Positions 8,305 to 17,142 of a DNA stretch of 64,000 nt are shown here, piece after piece. Below the pieces are notes generated by a model. That model was not told where the DNA came from. It searched no databases and saw only the letters and a program-made list of their open reading frames with translations. A program made the position numbers and the translations under genes. This stretch comes from Sphingomonadaceae bacterium (GTDB lineage Bacteria; Pseudomonadota; Alphaproteobacteria; Sphingomonadales; Sphingomonadaceae). The stretch's first letter is position 1. Every line of letters begins with the position of its first letter. Where the stretch lies: NCBI GenBank assembly GCA_947463325.1, contig CANHQT010000003.1, positions 62,001-126,000 on the forward strand, read 5' to 3'.

Positions 8305-9194
8305 TGAGCCAGTGGCAGGAGTGGATCGGGCGCAGCCATGAGCAGAGCGAGCAGCTGACGCCCGCGCTGGTGCGCCGCCATCGCGCGACGCTCGATCTCT
8401 CGCCCGATGATCCCGCGCCGCTCGCCGGAATCCACTGGTGCCTAAACCTGCCCGAAGCCGCCTCTGCCGAACTGGGCGAGGACGGGCATCCGCGCCGCGC
8501 AGGCTTGCCAGCGGGAAAGGCTGAGGAGGGCCGCGACGTTGCCGGCAGTTTCCTGCCGCCCATTCCCATGCCGCGCCGCATGTGGGCGGCGAGCGAGGCC
8601 GAGTTTCTGGCGCCGATCCCGGTGGGCGCGACTGTCACCCGCACCAGCACCATCGCGGCTATCGAGGAAAAGCAGGGCGCCAGCGGTGCCCTCGCCTTCG
8701 TGACACTCGATCATGCGGTGAGCGCCGATGGCGTGCCGGTGGTGCGGGAAAAACAGACTCTGGTCTATCGCGAACCGGCGATCGTTACCGATGCCGCACC
8801 GTCCGCTCCAGCGCCGGAGCGCGCCGATGATGGGCTGGTGAAGGCGCTCAAACTCTATGACCATCAGCACAGTCTCACCCCGGACGAGGCGCTGCTGTTC
8901 CGTTTCTCCGCGCTGACATTCAACACCCACCGTATCCATTATGATGCGCCCTATGCGACGGGGATTGAGGGCTATCGCGGCATCGTCGTCCACGGCCCGC
9001 TGACCGCGACGCTGCTGCTCAACTGGGCGAGCGGGCTTTACGGCCCGATCCGGCGCTTCACCTTCCGCGCGGTTTCCCCTGCGATTGCCGGCGAGCCCCT
9101 CACCCTCGCCGCACGTCAGGAGGACGGCCACATCATCCTCGCCGCGCACGGCCCGGATGGGCGAGAGTGTGTGAAGGCGAGCGCAAGCCTCTGA
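8304..9194 (+). CDS. MaoC/FAS1-like dehydratase domain protein (HTD2/mesaconyl-C4-CoA hydratase-like)
   Basis: 296 residues with a double hot-dog layout. The N-terminal half (about 1-150) is a FAS1-type dehydratase-like domain ending in VREKQTLVYRE; the C-terminal half holds the hydratase motif FRFSALTFNTHRIHYDAPYA, in which Asp/His of the MaoC pair are recognisable (THRIHYD), and GIVVHGPLTATLL. The closest named family is mesaconyl-C4-CoA hydratase/3-hydroxyacyl-thioester dehydratase 2, which acts on branched or dicarboxylic CoA esters. The ATG at 8304 overlaps the preceding TGA. Its pairing with a family III CoA-transferase recalls mesaconate/itaconate-type CoA chemistry, but this is inference. 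Confidence 0.82.
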   Translation: MSQWQEWIGRSHEQSEQLTPALVRRHRATLDLSPDDPAPLAGIHWCLNLPEAASAELGEDGHPRRAGLPAGKAEEGRDVAGSFLPPIPMPRRMWAASEAEFLAPIPVGATVTRTSTIAAIEEKQGASGALAFVTLDHAVSADGVPVVREKQTLVYREPAIVTDAAPSAPAPERADDGLVKALKLYDHQHSLTPDEALLFRFSALTFNTHRIHYDAPYATGIEGYRGIVVHGPLTATLLLNWASGLYGPIRRFTFRAVSPAIAGEPLTLAARQEDGHIILAAHGPDGRECVKASASL

Positions 9195-9202
9195 CCAGCA
9201 CC

Positions 9203-10099
9203 ATGCGCCATCCTGCCACCCTTGCCGCCTTTCTTGCCGCCTGTGCGGGGGTGATGCTGTTTTCGTTCATGGATGCGGCAATGAAGGGGCTGGGTCTCGC
9301 GCTCGGCGCCTATAATGCGCTGTTGTGGCGCAATCTGGCGGGGCTGGGCATCAGCGGGGCGGCCTATGCGTTTCAGCCGACCGGCTGGCCGACGCGGGCC
9401 GCGATGCGGCTCCATATCTGGCGCGGGATGGTGGTGGCGGTGATGGCGCTGCTGTTTTTCTGGTCGATCACCGTGCTGCCGCTCGCGGAGGCGATTGCCC
9501 TGTCCTTCATCGCGCCGCTGATCGCGCTTTATCTCGCGGCTGTGATGCTGGGCGAGCGCATCGGGCGCGAAGCAATCATGGCCTCAGTGCTCGGCATCAT
9601 CGGCGTTGCTGTGATCATGACCGGCCGGATGGGCGGTCAGGCGCACGGTGACGAGGCTTGGCTTGGCGTCGCGGCGGTGCTGACCTCTGCCGTGCTGTTC
9701 GCCTACAACCTCATCCTCGCGCGCCAACAGGCACAGATTGCACGGCCGGGGGAGATCGCCTTCTTCCAGACGCTGACCGTGCTTTGCTGCCTATCGCTCG
9801 GCGCGCCATGGCTCGCGGTGGTGCCGGCGGGGGAACATTGGCCGCTGATTGTCGGCGCGGCGGTGCTGGCCGTCTCGTCGCTCTACCTCCTGTCCTGGGC
9901 CTATGCCCGGGCGGAGGCGCAGGTGCTGGTGCCGGTCGAGTATAGCGCCTTCGTCTGGGCGGCGCTGTGCGGGTGGGTGTTCTTTGCCGAGCCGCTGACC
10001 TGGCCGGTCATTGCCGGCACGGTGCTGATCGTCACCGGATGTCTGATCGCGGCCCGGGCCAAGCCGCAGCCGATGCAGGTCGAGGAAGCGGTAGCCTGA
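9203..10099 (+). CDS. DMT-superfamily (EamA) transporter
   Basis: 298 residues with about ten predicted transmembrane segments and the internal two-fold repeat of EamA domains (MALLFFWSITVLPLAEAIAL near the first repeat, VEYSAFVWAALCGWVFFAEP near the second). The ATG at 9203 gives a normal N-terminal helix; an upstream in-frame GTG at 9167 overlaps the previous gene. It begins 8 bp after the hydratase, so it is probably in the same transcript and may export or import a pathway compound. It is convergent with the PHA depolymerase gene, with only 9 bp between stops. Confidence 0.85.
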   Translation: MRHPATLAAFLAACAGVMLFSFMDAAMKGLGLALGAYNALLWRNLAGLGISGAAYAFQPTGWPTRAAMRLHIWRGMVVAVMALLFFWSITVLPLAEAIALSFIAPLIALYLAAVMLGERIGREAIMASVLGIIGVAVIMTGRMGGQAHGDEAWLGVAAVLTSAVLFAYNLILARQQAQIARPGEIAFFQTLTVLCCLSLGAPWLAVVPAGEHWPLIVGAAVLAVSSLYLLSWAYARAEAQVLVPVEYSAFVWAALCGWVFFAEPLTWPVIAGTVLIVTGCLIAARAKPQPMQVEEAVA

Positions 10100-10108
10100 A
10101 GCAACCGT

Positions 10109-11326
10109 TCAATCGTGGGCGCGGATCCAGTCTTCGACCACGGGGGCGATCATTGTGCGCCACTTGCTGCCGTTGAAAATGCCATAGTGGCCGACCCCTT
10201 CGGCGAGGAAGTAGCGCTTTTTCTTTTCCGGCAATCCGGTCGCAAGCTTGAGTGCGGCCTTGGTCTGGCCGATGCCCGAGATGTCGTCCCGCTCGCCTTC
10301 GATGGCAAGGAGCGCGGTGTCGCCGATGGTCGCGAGATTGACGAGCTTGCCGCGGTAGTTGAACTCGCCCTTGGGCAGGAGGTGGCGCTGGAACACGACA
10401 TCAACGGTCTGGAGGTAGAATTCCGCCGTCATGTCGCACACTGCGCGATATTCGTCGTAGAATTCCTTGTGCTTGTCCGCGCTTTCCCCGTCGCCTTCGA
10501 CGAGGTCGGAGAACATGTGCCAGTGGCTGACCATATGGTTGCCGAGGTTCATCGACATGAAGCCGCTGAGCTGGAGGAAACCGGGATACACGCGCCGGCC
10601 GGCGCCCTTGTAATAGGGGGGCACGGTGGCGATGACGTTATGGACAAACCAGTCGTGCGGCTTGGTCGTCGCATGATCATTGACCGCGGTCGGGCACTCG
10701 CGCGTATCGATCGGCCCGCCCATCATCGTCAGCGTCTTTGGCCGGCAGGGATGGCCGTTCGCACCCATGATCGCCGCGGCAGCATAGCAAGGCACCGACG
10801 GCTGGCAGACGGCGAGGACGTGCGCCCCTTCGCCAATATGCTCGAGCCATTCGATCACATAGTCGATGTAGCTTTCCAGATCGAAGCCACCGCCGGTGAG
10901 CGGGACATCGCGCGCATCCTTCCAGTCGGTGATCCACACGTCATGGCCGGGCAGCATGCGTTCAACGGTGCCGCGCAGCAGAGTCGCGAAATGGCCGGAC
11001 ATGGGCGCGACGATCAGCAGCTTGGGCGCGCCTTCGCTGCCTGAATGGACGAAATGCTTGAGCTGGCCGAAGGGCTTGCGCGCCTCGATCCGTTCCTCGA
11101 CCGCGACCTCGCGCCCGTCGACGATGGTGGTGGAAAGACCAAAGGCCGGCTTGCCGCGCGGCTGGGTCGCATGCGCGAACACATCGAGCGCGCTGGCGAC
11201 AACCGGCGCCTGCGAGACGGTCGCAAAGGGCGCAGGCATTGTTTCGAGCACGCGGGCAGTCGCCTCAGCCCACCGGCTAGCACCGGCGAACATCGCGCGC
11301 TGGAAATCATAGGCTTGGTAAAGCAT
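10109..11326 (-). CDS. phaZ: Intracellular polyhydroxyalkanoate depolymerase
   Basis: 405 residues. The start MLYQAYDFQRA, the segment VAPMSGHFATLLRGTV, the cysteine elbow AVCQPSVPC (Cys replaces the usual lipase Ser), MMGGPIDTRECPTAVN, EGERDDISG and GVGHYGIFNG match the PhaZ1/PhaZa1 class of native-granule PHB depolymerases; Cys, Asp and His form the triad. The enzyme releases 3-hydroxybutyrate oligomers from storage granules. I chose 11326 because the family begins MLYQ; an ATG at 11359 with a G-rich site upstream would add 11 residues. No phaC or phasin gene is next to it. Confidence 0.92.
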   Translation of the reverse strand: MLYQAYDFQRAMFAGASRWAEATARVLETMPAPFATVSQAPVVASALDVFAHATQPRGKPAFGLSTTIVDGREVAVEERIEARKPFGQLKHFVHSGSEGAPKLLIVAPMSGHFATLLRGTVERMLPGHDVWITDWKDARDVPLTGGGFDLESYIDYVIEWLEHIGEGAHVLAVCQPSVPCYAAAAIMGANGHPCRPKTLTMMGGPIDTRECPTAVNDHATTKPHDWFVHNVIATVPPYYKGAGRRVYPGFLQLSGFMSMNLGNHMVSHWHMFSDLVEGDGESADKHKEFYDEYRAVCDMTAEFYLQTVDVVFQRHLLPKGEFNYRGKLVNLATIGDTALLAIEGERDDISGIGQTKAALKLATGLPEKKKRYFLAEGVGHYGIFNGSKWRTMIAPVVEDWIRAHD

Positions 11327-11437
11327 CTGTTTGGACCGGTCCCAAGGTTTCGCGCGCATCCCCCTGCGCGACGGTCAGAGCGGGGGAGGTGCCATGCTGC
11401 ACTGCATCATGCAAGCGGATAGTGCCCGCGGCTAGCC

Positions 11438-11462
11438 TTGACCCCCGTGGCGATGCTAGGGG
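11438..11462 (+). promoter_or_regulatory. Promoter-like TTGACC / TAGGGG pair upstream of ABC exporter
   Basis: TTGACC (11438-11443) and a CTAG-type box TAGGGG (11457-11462) lie just upstream of the ATG at 11469. The 13-bp spacer is short for a sigma-70 promoter, so the -35 assignment is weak. If the TAG box is the -10, transcription would begin at or within 1-2 nt of the start codon. Confidence 0.25.
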
Positions 11463-11468
11463 GCCGCC

Positions 11469-13265
11469 ATGAGTGAAAGCCCTGCCGCCGTGGCCGCATC
11501 CGGACCCGACAAGACCAAGAAATCGATCGGCAGCCTGCGCATGGTGTGGAGCTATACGCGGCGCTATCCCGCACAGTTGGCCGCCGCGATCTTCGGCCTC
11601 GCCCTCGCTGCGGGAGCAACGCTTGCCATTCCGGCAGGATTCAAGCGCATCATCGACGAAGGCTTTGTCGCTGGCGGCGGGCAGGACATCGATACCTATT
11701 TCCACTATCTTTTCATGATCGTCGGCGTGCTTGCGGCGGCGACGGCTGTCCGTTTCTACTTCGTGTCCTGGCTCGGCGAGCGCACCGTGGGGGACATCCG
11801 GCGCGCAGTGCAGCGCAACCTGCTGCGGCAGGCACCCGCTTTCTTCGAGGAAAACCGGCCGTCGGAAATCGCCAGCCGCATGACCAGCGATACCGCGGTG
11901 ATCGAACAGATCGTCGGCACCACCGTCTCGGTCGCGCTGCGCAATGTGGTGATGGGGGTCGGCGGCACCATCTATCTCTTCACACTCGCGCCCGGCCTGA
12001 CCGGTATGATGCTGATCGGTATCCCGCTCATCATCATGCCGATCGTCTTGCTCGGCCGCCGCTTGCAGGCCATCAGCCGCGCCAGTCAGGACCGCGTGGC
12101 GGATGTCGGCGCAATGACCACCGAAGTGCTCGGCGCGATGAAGATTGTGCAGGGCTTTGGTCAGGAATCGCGAGAGGCAGAGCGATTTGCAGGCGCAGTC
12201 GAGCGCACCTTTGCCACTGCGCGCCGCCGCATCATGATCCGCGCGGTGATGACATCCACCGTCATTGCCCTGCTGTTCGGCGCGATCGTTGCGCTGCTCT
12301 GGTACGGCGCAACCGAGGTTGCGGCAGGACGCATTTCGGGCGGCACCATCGCCGCTTTCGTGCTGACCGGCGGTCTGGTTGCGGGCGCATTCGGCGCGCT
12401 GACCGAAGTCTATGGCGATCTGGTGCGCGGGGCGGGGGCGGCGAGCCGGCTCAATGAGCTGCTCAATGCCGAGCCGGAGATCCGGGCGCCGGCACAGCCG
12501 GTGGCACTGCCCGAACCGGGACAGGGGGCGCTCGCCTTCGAAGGTGTCGCATTCCGCTATCCAACGCGGCAGGACACGGCGGCGCTGCATGATTTCACGC
12601 TGGCGATCCAGCCGAACGAGACCGTGGCCATCGTCGGTCCTTCAGGCGCGGGCAAATCGACGCTGTTCCAGCTTGCGCAGCGTTTCTACGATCCCGAGGC
12701 CGGGCGCATCCTGCTCGACGGTGTCGATATCCGCAGCGCCGACCCGGCGGACGTGCGCGCACGCATTGCGGTCGTGCCGCAGGAAACGGTGGTGTTCGCC
12801 GCGACCGCGCGCGACAATCTGCGCTACGGCAACTGGGCGGCGAGCGATGCCGACATCTGGGAAGCCGCCGAGGCTGCCAATGCCGCCGAATTCCTGAAGA
12901 AGCTGCCTGAGGGGCTAGACACCTTCCTCGGCGAGGCGGGCACCCGCCTGTCCGGCGGGCAGCGCCAGCGCATCGCCATTGCCCGCGCATTGCTGCGCCG
13001 GGCGCCGCTGCTGCTACTTGACGAGGCAACGAGCGCGCTTGATGCCGAGAGCGAGCGGCTGGTGCAGGATGCGCTCGACCGGCTGATGACCGACCGGACG
13101 ACTGTCGTCATCGCCCACCGCCTCGCCACCGTACGCGCAGCCGACCGGATCATCGTGATGGACGAAGGCCGCATCGTCGAGCAGGGCACCCACGACAGCC
13201 TGGTGGCCGACGGCGGGCTTTATGCGCGACTGGCGAGCCTGCAGTTCGACAGCGCACCGGCCTAA
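11469..13265 (+). CDS. ABC exporter, fused permease and ATPase (MsbA/LmrA type)
   Basis: 598 residues. Residues about 30-310 form the six-helix ABC type I exporter domain (GERTVGDIRRAVQRNLL, ENRPSEIASRMTSDTAVIEQ). Residues about 350-590 are the nucleotide-binding domain with Walker A GPSGAGKST, Q-loop VPQETVVFA, signature LSGGQRQRIAIARA, Walker B LLLLDEATSALD and switch HRL. It would work as a homodimer in the inner membrane exporting a lipid, peptide or drug; the substrate is unknown. No convincing Shine-Dalgarno is seen at the ATG. The stop overlaps the convergent gene's stop by 4 nt. Confidence 0.92.
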   Translation: MSESPAAVAASGPDKTKKSIGSLRMVWSYTRRYPAQLAAAIFGLALAAGATLAIPAGFKRIIDEGFVAGGGQDIDTYFHYLFMIVGVLAAATAVRFYFVSWLGERTVGDIRRAVQRNLLRQAPAFFEENRPSEIASRMTSDTAVIEQIVGTTVSVALRNVVMGVGGTIYLFTLAPGLTGMMLIGIPLIIMPIVLLGRRLQAISRASQDRVADVGAMTTEVLGAMKIVQGFGQESREAERFAGAVERTFATARRRIMIRAVMTSTVIALLFGAIVALLWYGATEVAAGRISGGTIAAFVLTGGLVAGAFGALTEVYGDLVRGAGAASRLNELLNAEPEIRAPAQPVALPEPGQGALAFEGVAFRYPTRQDTAALHDFTLAIQPNETVAIVGPSGAGKSTLFQLAQRFYDPEAGRILLDGVDIRSADPADVRARIAVVPQETVVFAATARDNLRYGNWAASDADIWEAAEAANAAEFLKKLPEGLDTFLGEAGTRLSGGQRQRIAIARALLRRAPLLLLDEATSALDAESERLVQDALDRLMTDRTTVVIAHRLATVRAADRIIVMDEGRIVEQGTHDSLVADGGLYARLASLQFDSAPA

Positions 13266-14320
13266 AAATCGACCCCCACGGTCAGCGCCGGGCCCGATTG
13301 TGGACGTGCGTCCCCCGCAACACGCTGCCGCCAATCGAGGCTGATGACCGGGCGGACCGGCCCATCACGCCAGCGCAATTGCGCGCGCGGCCCCACATCG
13401 ACGCGTGACGCGCCGGGCTGCACCGCCGCCCAGACACCGCCGCCTGCCGAGATGTCCACCGGGCCGAGGCGAGCGAGCGGGATGCGGCCGACTGCCGAAC
13501 CTTCGGCAAACAGGTCTCGCGAGCGCAAACCGACCATGCCCGCAGCGCCATAGGCATCAATATGCACTGGACCAACAGGCGCAGAATCGACTCCACCGAC
13601 GGCATAGGCGGCGAAAGCCGACCGCCCGCCTTCGCCGGCGATCGCCTGTCGTCGTTCGGCTACCAATTGGATTGGAAGGCGGCGATGCGGGCGGAATGCA
13701 ACGCCAGCCGCCGCTTCTGCTCCGTCGCCCGGCCTGCCTGTCGATGAGACACGGGCGAATGCTTCGCCCCGCCTTAAGCGATCGAGCCGCCAGCTTGCGC
13801 GGACGCCAGCCTGCGATCCACCGAGCGCGGCCTGACCCGACAGCGCGGGCGCGCCGTTACCGTCGCGGGCAAGCAGCCACGCCGACAGCGCGAATCTGTC
13901 CTGCCGGTTGGCCGGGTTGGGTCCGGGCAATGTCTGATTGCTGGCCAAGCCCGCTTCTGAAACTGCCGGATTGGCATGCGGCGGCCCAGCCTGCGCGGGA
14001 AGCATGTCACGGACGATCGGCGGCGGCGCGATCATGGTGCCGAAAGCGGGACTGGGCAGGCGCAAGAGCGGCATCGGCACTTCACGCTTCCCTGCCGCTG
14101 CCCGCTGGCCGGACGATCGATCCGGGATGGAGACCATGGGACTCGCGACTGCGAAAGGCATATCGCCCGGCACGGCTGGAACCTCTCGCCCACTGGCAAT
14201 CACTTGCCCCTCTACCTTGCTCTGAACCGGCGAAAGATCGGGGATGAAGGCCCGCAGCCCCAGCCAGCCTGCAGCAAGCAGAACGACCAAGGTGAATGGC
14301 CGGGATCGTTCCTTGTTCAT
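13262..14320 (-). CDS. Short NfrA-like outer-membrane C-terminal domain protein
   Basis: 352 residues. An N-terminal membrane anchor or signal (FTLVVLLAAGWLGLRAFI) is followed by a Pro/Ala-rich linker of about 120 residues and then a C-terminal domain of about 190 residues (FALSAWLLARDGNG onward) of alternating, barrel-like strands ending LTVGVDF with a terminal Phe, as in outer-membrane barrels. This resembles the C-terminal domain of NfrA/BcsC-type exopolysaccharide export proteins, but the TPR region of those proteins is missing. It overlaps the upstream glycosyltransferase by 4 nt (ATGA), so the two are almost certainly one operon. Family assignment is by eye and moderate. Confidence 0.55.
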   Translation of the reverse strand: MNKERSRPFTLVVLLAAGWLGLRAFIPDLSPVQSKVEGQVIASGREVPAVPGDMPFAVASPMVSIPDRSSGQRAAAGKREVPMPLLRLPSPAFGTMIAPPPIVRDMLPAQAGPPHANPAVSEAGLASNQTLPGPNPANRQDRFALSAWLLARDGNGAPALSGQAALGGSQAGVRASWRLDRLRRGEAFARVSSTGRPGDGAEAAAGVAFRPHRRLPIQLVAERRQAIAGEGGRSAFAAYAVGGVDSAPVGPVHIDAYGAAGMVGLRSRDLFAEGSAVGRIPLARLGPVDISAGGGVWAAVQPGASRVDVGPRAQLRWRDGPVRPVISLDWRQRVAGDARPQSGPALTVGVDF

Positions 14321-15687
14321 TCGGCGGGCGCGGGCGTTGCTGCGGGGAACTCATGCTCGGTCTTGTCCCAGCGCAGCGCCATGCCACGACGCCCGGCCCA
14401 ATAGTCGCGCAAGGCACGCCAAGCGGTCATCACAAGAATGAGGTTGCTAACCGGCTGGCGCAGGATGGCGAGCAATCCGCCGCCGACGCCATAGGCCCGG
14501 CGGGCGAACATCGCCCGCATAGCCAGACGCCAGAACAAAATGGCCAGGTTGAACCAGAGCAGCGCGACAACCGCGGGGTGCATGATTAGCGGCGGCTTAC
14601 CCATCGCCAACGCGACAAGACCAGTAACGATGGCGGTATAGCCGGCAAAGATAACAATAGCGGACAGAAGGCCGCGCCTGTCTCGCCAGAGCATCCACAA
14701 GGTGGACAAGCGCGACACCCATTTAGCGTGAGGCGCGATGGGCCAGCCCAGCCGATCCCACCCGTCAAGCGCGATGCCGCGCAACCAGCGCGTCTTTTGC
14801 CGAACCGCAGTGTCCAGCCGGTCCGGGAACAGGGCACGGCTGGCGATCAGCCGGCCATCATCGTCGCTGGCGAGGAGCATCACGCCATGTGCACCGGATG
14901 CTGAGAGCCGAACCCCCAGTTCATAATCCTCTACCAGGCTGTCCGCCGCAAAAGGGCCATGGCCGCTGTCGATGCAGTCGAGCGCGGCAAGGCGAAAGGC
15001 ACAACCCACCCCTGCGGTGGGCATCGCGCCACCAAGTGCCGCTCGAACCGGCAGCTCCTTCAGATGCGATTCGGCAAACTCATCGCCATAATGGCCGCCG
15101 ATCCAGCTCCATTGCTGGCGCACCAGCGGGATGACAGGGATTTGGGCATAATCGGCATCGGCCAGACCGCGTGCGTGCAATTCAAGCTCTTTGGGGTCCA
15201 CGACATCCTCTGCATCATGAATGATACAGGCATCAGCGGCCGTGCGGCCTGTCGCGATGTCGTCTCGCAGTTGATGCCATAGCCGGTTGAGGCAGGCGCC
15301 TTTGGTTGTCGGACCGGCTTTGTCATTCACAACTGCGCGGATGCGCGGGTCCAACACCGCCGCCTGCTCTACTTCAGCAAGAGTGTCCGGATCATTGGGA
15401 TAGACGCCGACATAAACGGTCAGCTGCGGCCAGTGTGCCCATTGCGCGGACAGGTTGCGCAACATCGGCCCGATCACCGCGGCTTCGCGCCATGCCGGAA
15501 TGAACACCGCAAAGGCGACATCTGGGATCGCGCGGGATCCGGTAAGACTATGCGGGCGGAGGTCGCGCCGAACCAGCCAGATCAGATCGACTGCCAGATC
15601 ATCGATGGCGACTGCCGCAAAACAGACGGCCGCAAACAGGCCCAGTTCAAAAGCGACCGCTGACAGCAGCGCCCCCCAGCTCTCCAT
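14317..15687 (-). CDS. NfrB-like membrane glycosyltransferase (GT2)
   Basis: 456 residues. An N-terminal membrane segment (residues about 5-25) precedes a GT2 catalytic domain: VFIPAWREAAVIGPML, IIHDAEDVV (the DxD-type metal site), SLVEDYELGVRLS (the ED general base region) and RQKTRWLRG (the QxxRW-type acceptor motif). Three or four membrane helices follow. This matches the N-terminal part of NfrB, the phage N4 adsorption protein B; the MshEN c-di-GMP domain that follows in E. coli NfrB is absent here. ATG 15687 is preferred; an in-frame GTG at 15738 is possible. Probably makes and threads a polysaccharide with the NfrA-like protein encoded downstream. Confidence 0.78.
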   Translation of the reverse strand: MESWGALLSAVAFELGLFAAVCFAAVAIDDLAVDLIWLVRRDLRPHSLTGSRAIPDVAFAVFIPAWREAAVIGPMLRNLSAQWAHWPQLTVYVGVYPNDPDTLAEVEQAAVLDPRIRAVVNDKAGPTTKGACLNRLWHQLRDDIATGRTAADACIIHDAEDVVDPKELELHARGLADADYAQIPVIPLVRQQWSWIGGHYGDEFAESHLKELPVRAALGGAMPTAGVGCAFRLAALDCIDSGHGPFAADSLVEDYELGVRLSASGAHGVMLLASDDDGRLIASRALFPDRLDTAVRQKTRWLRGIALDGWDRLGWPIAPHAKWVSRLSTLWMLWRDRRGLLSAIVIFAGYTAIVTGLVALAMGKPPLIMHPAVVALLWFNLAILFWRLAMRAMFARRAYGVGGGLLAILRQPVSNLILVMTAWRALRDYWAGRRGMALRWDKTEHEFPAATPAPAE

Positions 15688-15839
15688 GCCCGAACCCGTT
15701 CCCACCAGAGGTTTCGGGGCCGCCCGAGCCGGCGCCACAATGGATCAATTGATGCCGACTTCCCTCCAAAATGGCAAGCGCCGGTCGGACACCGCCGGTT
15801 TTGGTTCTCAACGGCGCTTGCGCTTGCTACCGACGGCGC

Positions 15840-17141
15840 ATGTCCCAGACGGCTCTCCCCCGCCCCCGGTCCGTCGTCCGCGCATTCCTCGAAAGCGAGG
15901 CCGCAGGCGGCATCGTCCTGATGGTCGCCGCCGCGCTGGCACTGATCATTGCCAACAGCGAACTGGGTGACACTTATCGCGCCTGGCTCAATGTCGAGAC
16001 GGGACCTGTGCTGACCGAAAAGCTCGGCCCGATGACGCCGCTGCTGTGGATCAACGACGGGCTGATGGCGATCTTCTTCCTGTACGTGGGTCTGGAGATC
16101 AAACGCGAGTTCGTCGACGGGCGGCTTTCCACCTGGCCGCAGCGGCGGCTGCCGGCGGTTGCAGCACTCGCCGGGATGGCAGTGCCGGCGATCGTCTATC
16201 TGGCCGTGACTTCCGGCAATCCGGAGCTCACCCGGGGCTGGGCCATTCCGGCGGCGACCGACATTGCCTTTGCGATCGGCGTGCTCGCGCTGCTCGGCAA
16301 GCGTGCACCGACATCGCTCAAGCTGTTCCTCGTCACTGTCGCAATCATCGATGACATGGGCGCGGTCACGATCATCGCATTGTTCTACACCGCGAGCCTG
16401 AAAATGCCCGCACTCGCTGCTGCGGCCGGCATCTTCATCGCGCTGATGATGCTCAACCGCATGGGGGTGCGCAGCCTCTGGATTTACGCCATCGGCTTTG
16501 CATTGCTGTGGTATGCGACGCTGCTGTCGGGGGTGCATGCAACGATCGCCGGGGTGCTCGCGGCCTTTGCCATTCCCATTGTGCGAACACCCGGCGCGCC
16601 GGATTCAGCGGTGTCGCCGCTCCACCGGCTGGAGCATGCGCTCCATTCTCCGGTGGCGTTCTTCATCGTGCCGCTGTTTGGCTTCGCCAATGCGGGCGTC
16701 GCCATCTCCGTCCTGACGATGGAGCAAATCTTTTCCCCGCTGACGCTCGGGATCGCCGCAGGTCTGTTCATCGGTAAGCAGGTCGGCATTTTCGGCGCCA
16801 TCCTGATGGCTGTGAAGTCCGGCTTTGCCGCAAAGCCGCGAGGAGCGACCTGGCTACAGATCTATGCCGTGGCCATCCTGTGCGGCATCGGCTTTACCAT
16901 GAGCCTGTTCATCGGCGGGCTCGCCTTCTACAATCCGGTGCTGGTCGAGGAAGCCAAGATCGGCATCCTCGGCGGGTCAATCCTGTCGGCTCTGGTAGGC
17001 TACACCATCCTACGCATCGCCCCGCTGCACCCCGGCCACGCGGCAGAGCTGGCGCAGCAGGAAGCCGAGCTCGATGCGGACGGCGATATTGACGGGTTAG
17101 ACGATCCCGACGAACGGCCCGGTGCAACCAAGGGAGTTTGA
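15840..17141 (+). CDS. nhaA: Na+/H+ antiporter NhaA
   Basis: 433 residues with about 12 transmembrane segments. Family marks: NDGLMAIFFLYVGLEIKREF, RGWAIPAATDIAFAIGVLALLGKRAP, and LFLVTVAIIDDMGAVTIIALFYT, the last with the paired Asp residues that bind Na+/H+ in NhaA, and GIGFTMSLFIGGLAF near the C-terminus. An acidic tail of about 25 residues follows. It exchanges cytoplasmic Na+ for external H+ and protects against salt and alkali. The start at 15840 gives the standard N-terminus; the frame is open further upstream to 15771. Divergent from the nfrB-like gene. Confidence 0.95.
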   Translation: MSQTALPRPRSVVRAFLESEAAGGIVLMVAAALALIIANSELGDTYRAWLNVETGPVLTEKLGPMTPLLWINDGLMAIFFLYVGLEIKREFVDGRLSTWPQRRLPAVAALAGMAVPAIVYLAVTSGNPELTRGWAIPAATDIAFAIGVLALLGKRAPTSLKLFLVTVAIIDDMGAVTIIALFYTASLKMPALAAAAGIFIALMMLNRMGVRSLWIYAIGFALLWYATLLSGVHATIAGVLAAFAIPIVRTPGAPDSAVSPLHRLEHALHSPVAFFIVPLFGFANAGVAISVLTMEQIFSPLTLGIAAGLFIGKQVGIFGAILMAVKSGFAAKPRGATWLQIYAVAILCGIGFTMSLFIGGLAFYNPVLVEEAKIGILGGSILSALVGYTILRIAPLHPGHAAELAQQEAELDADGDIDGLDDPDERPGATKGV

Positions 17142-17142
17142 G

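Noticed and set aside
11307-12590. A 427-codon leftward open frame opposite the ABC exporter
   Set aside because: Composition (many Gly, Arg, His, Asp) is that of an antisense shadow, and the exporter carries all ABC motifs.
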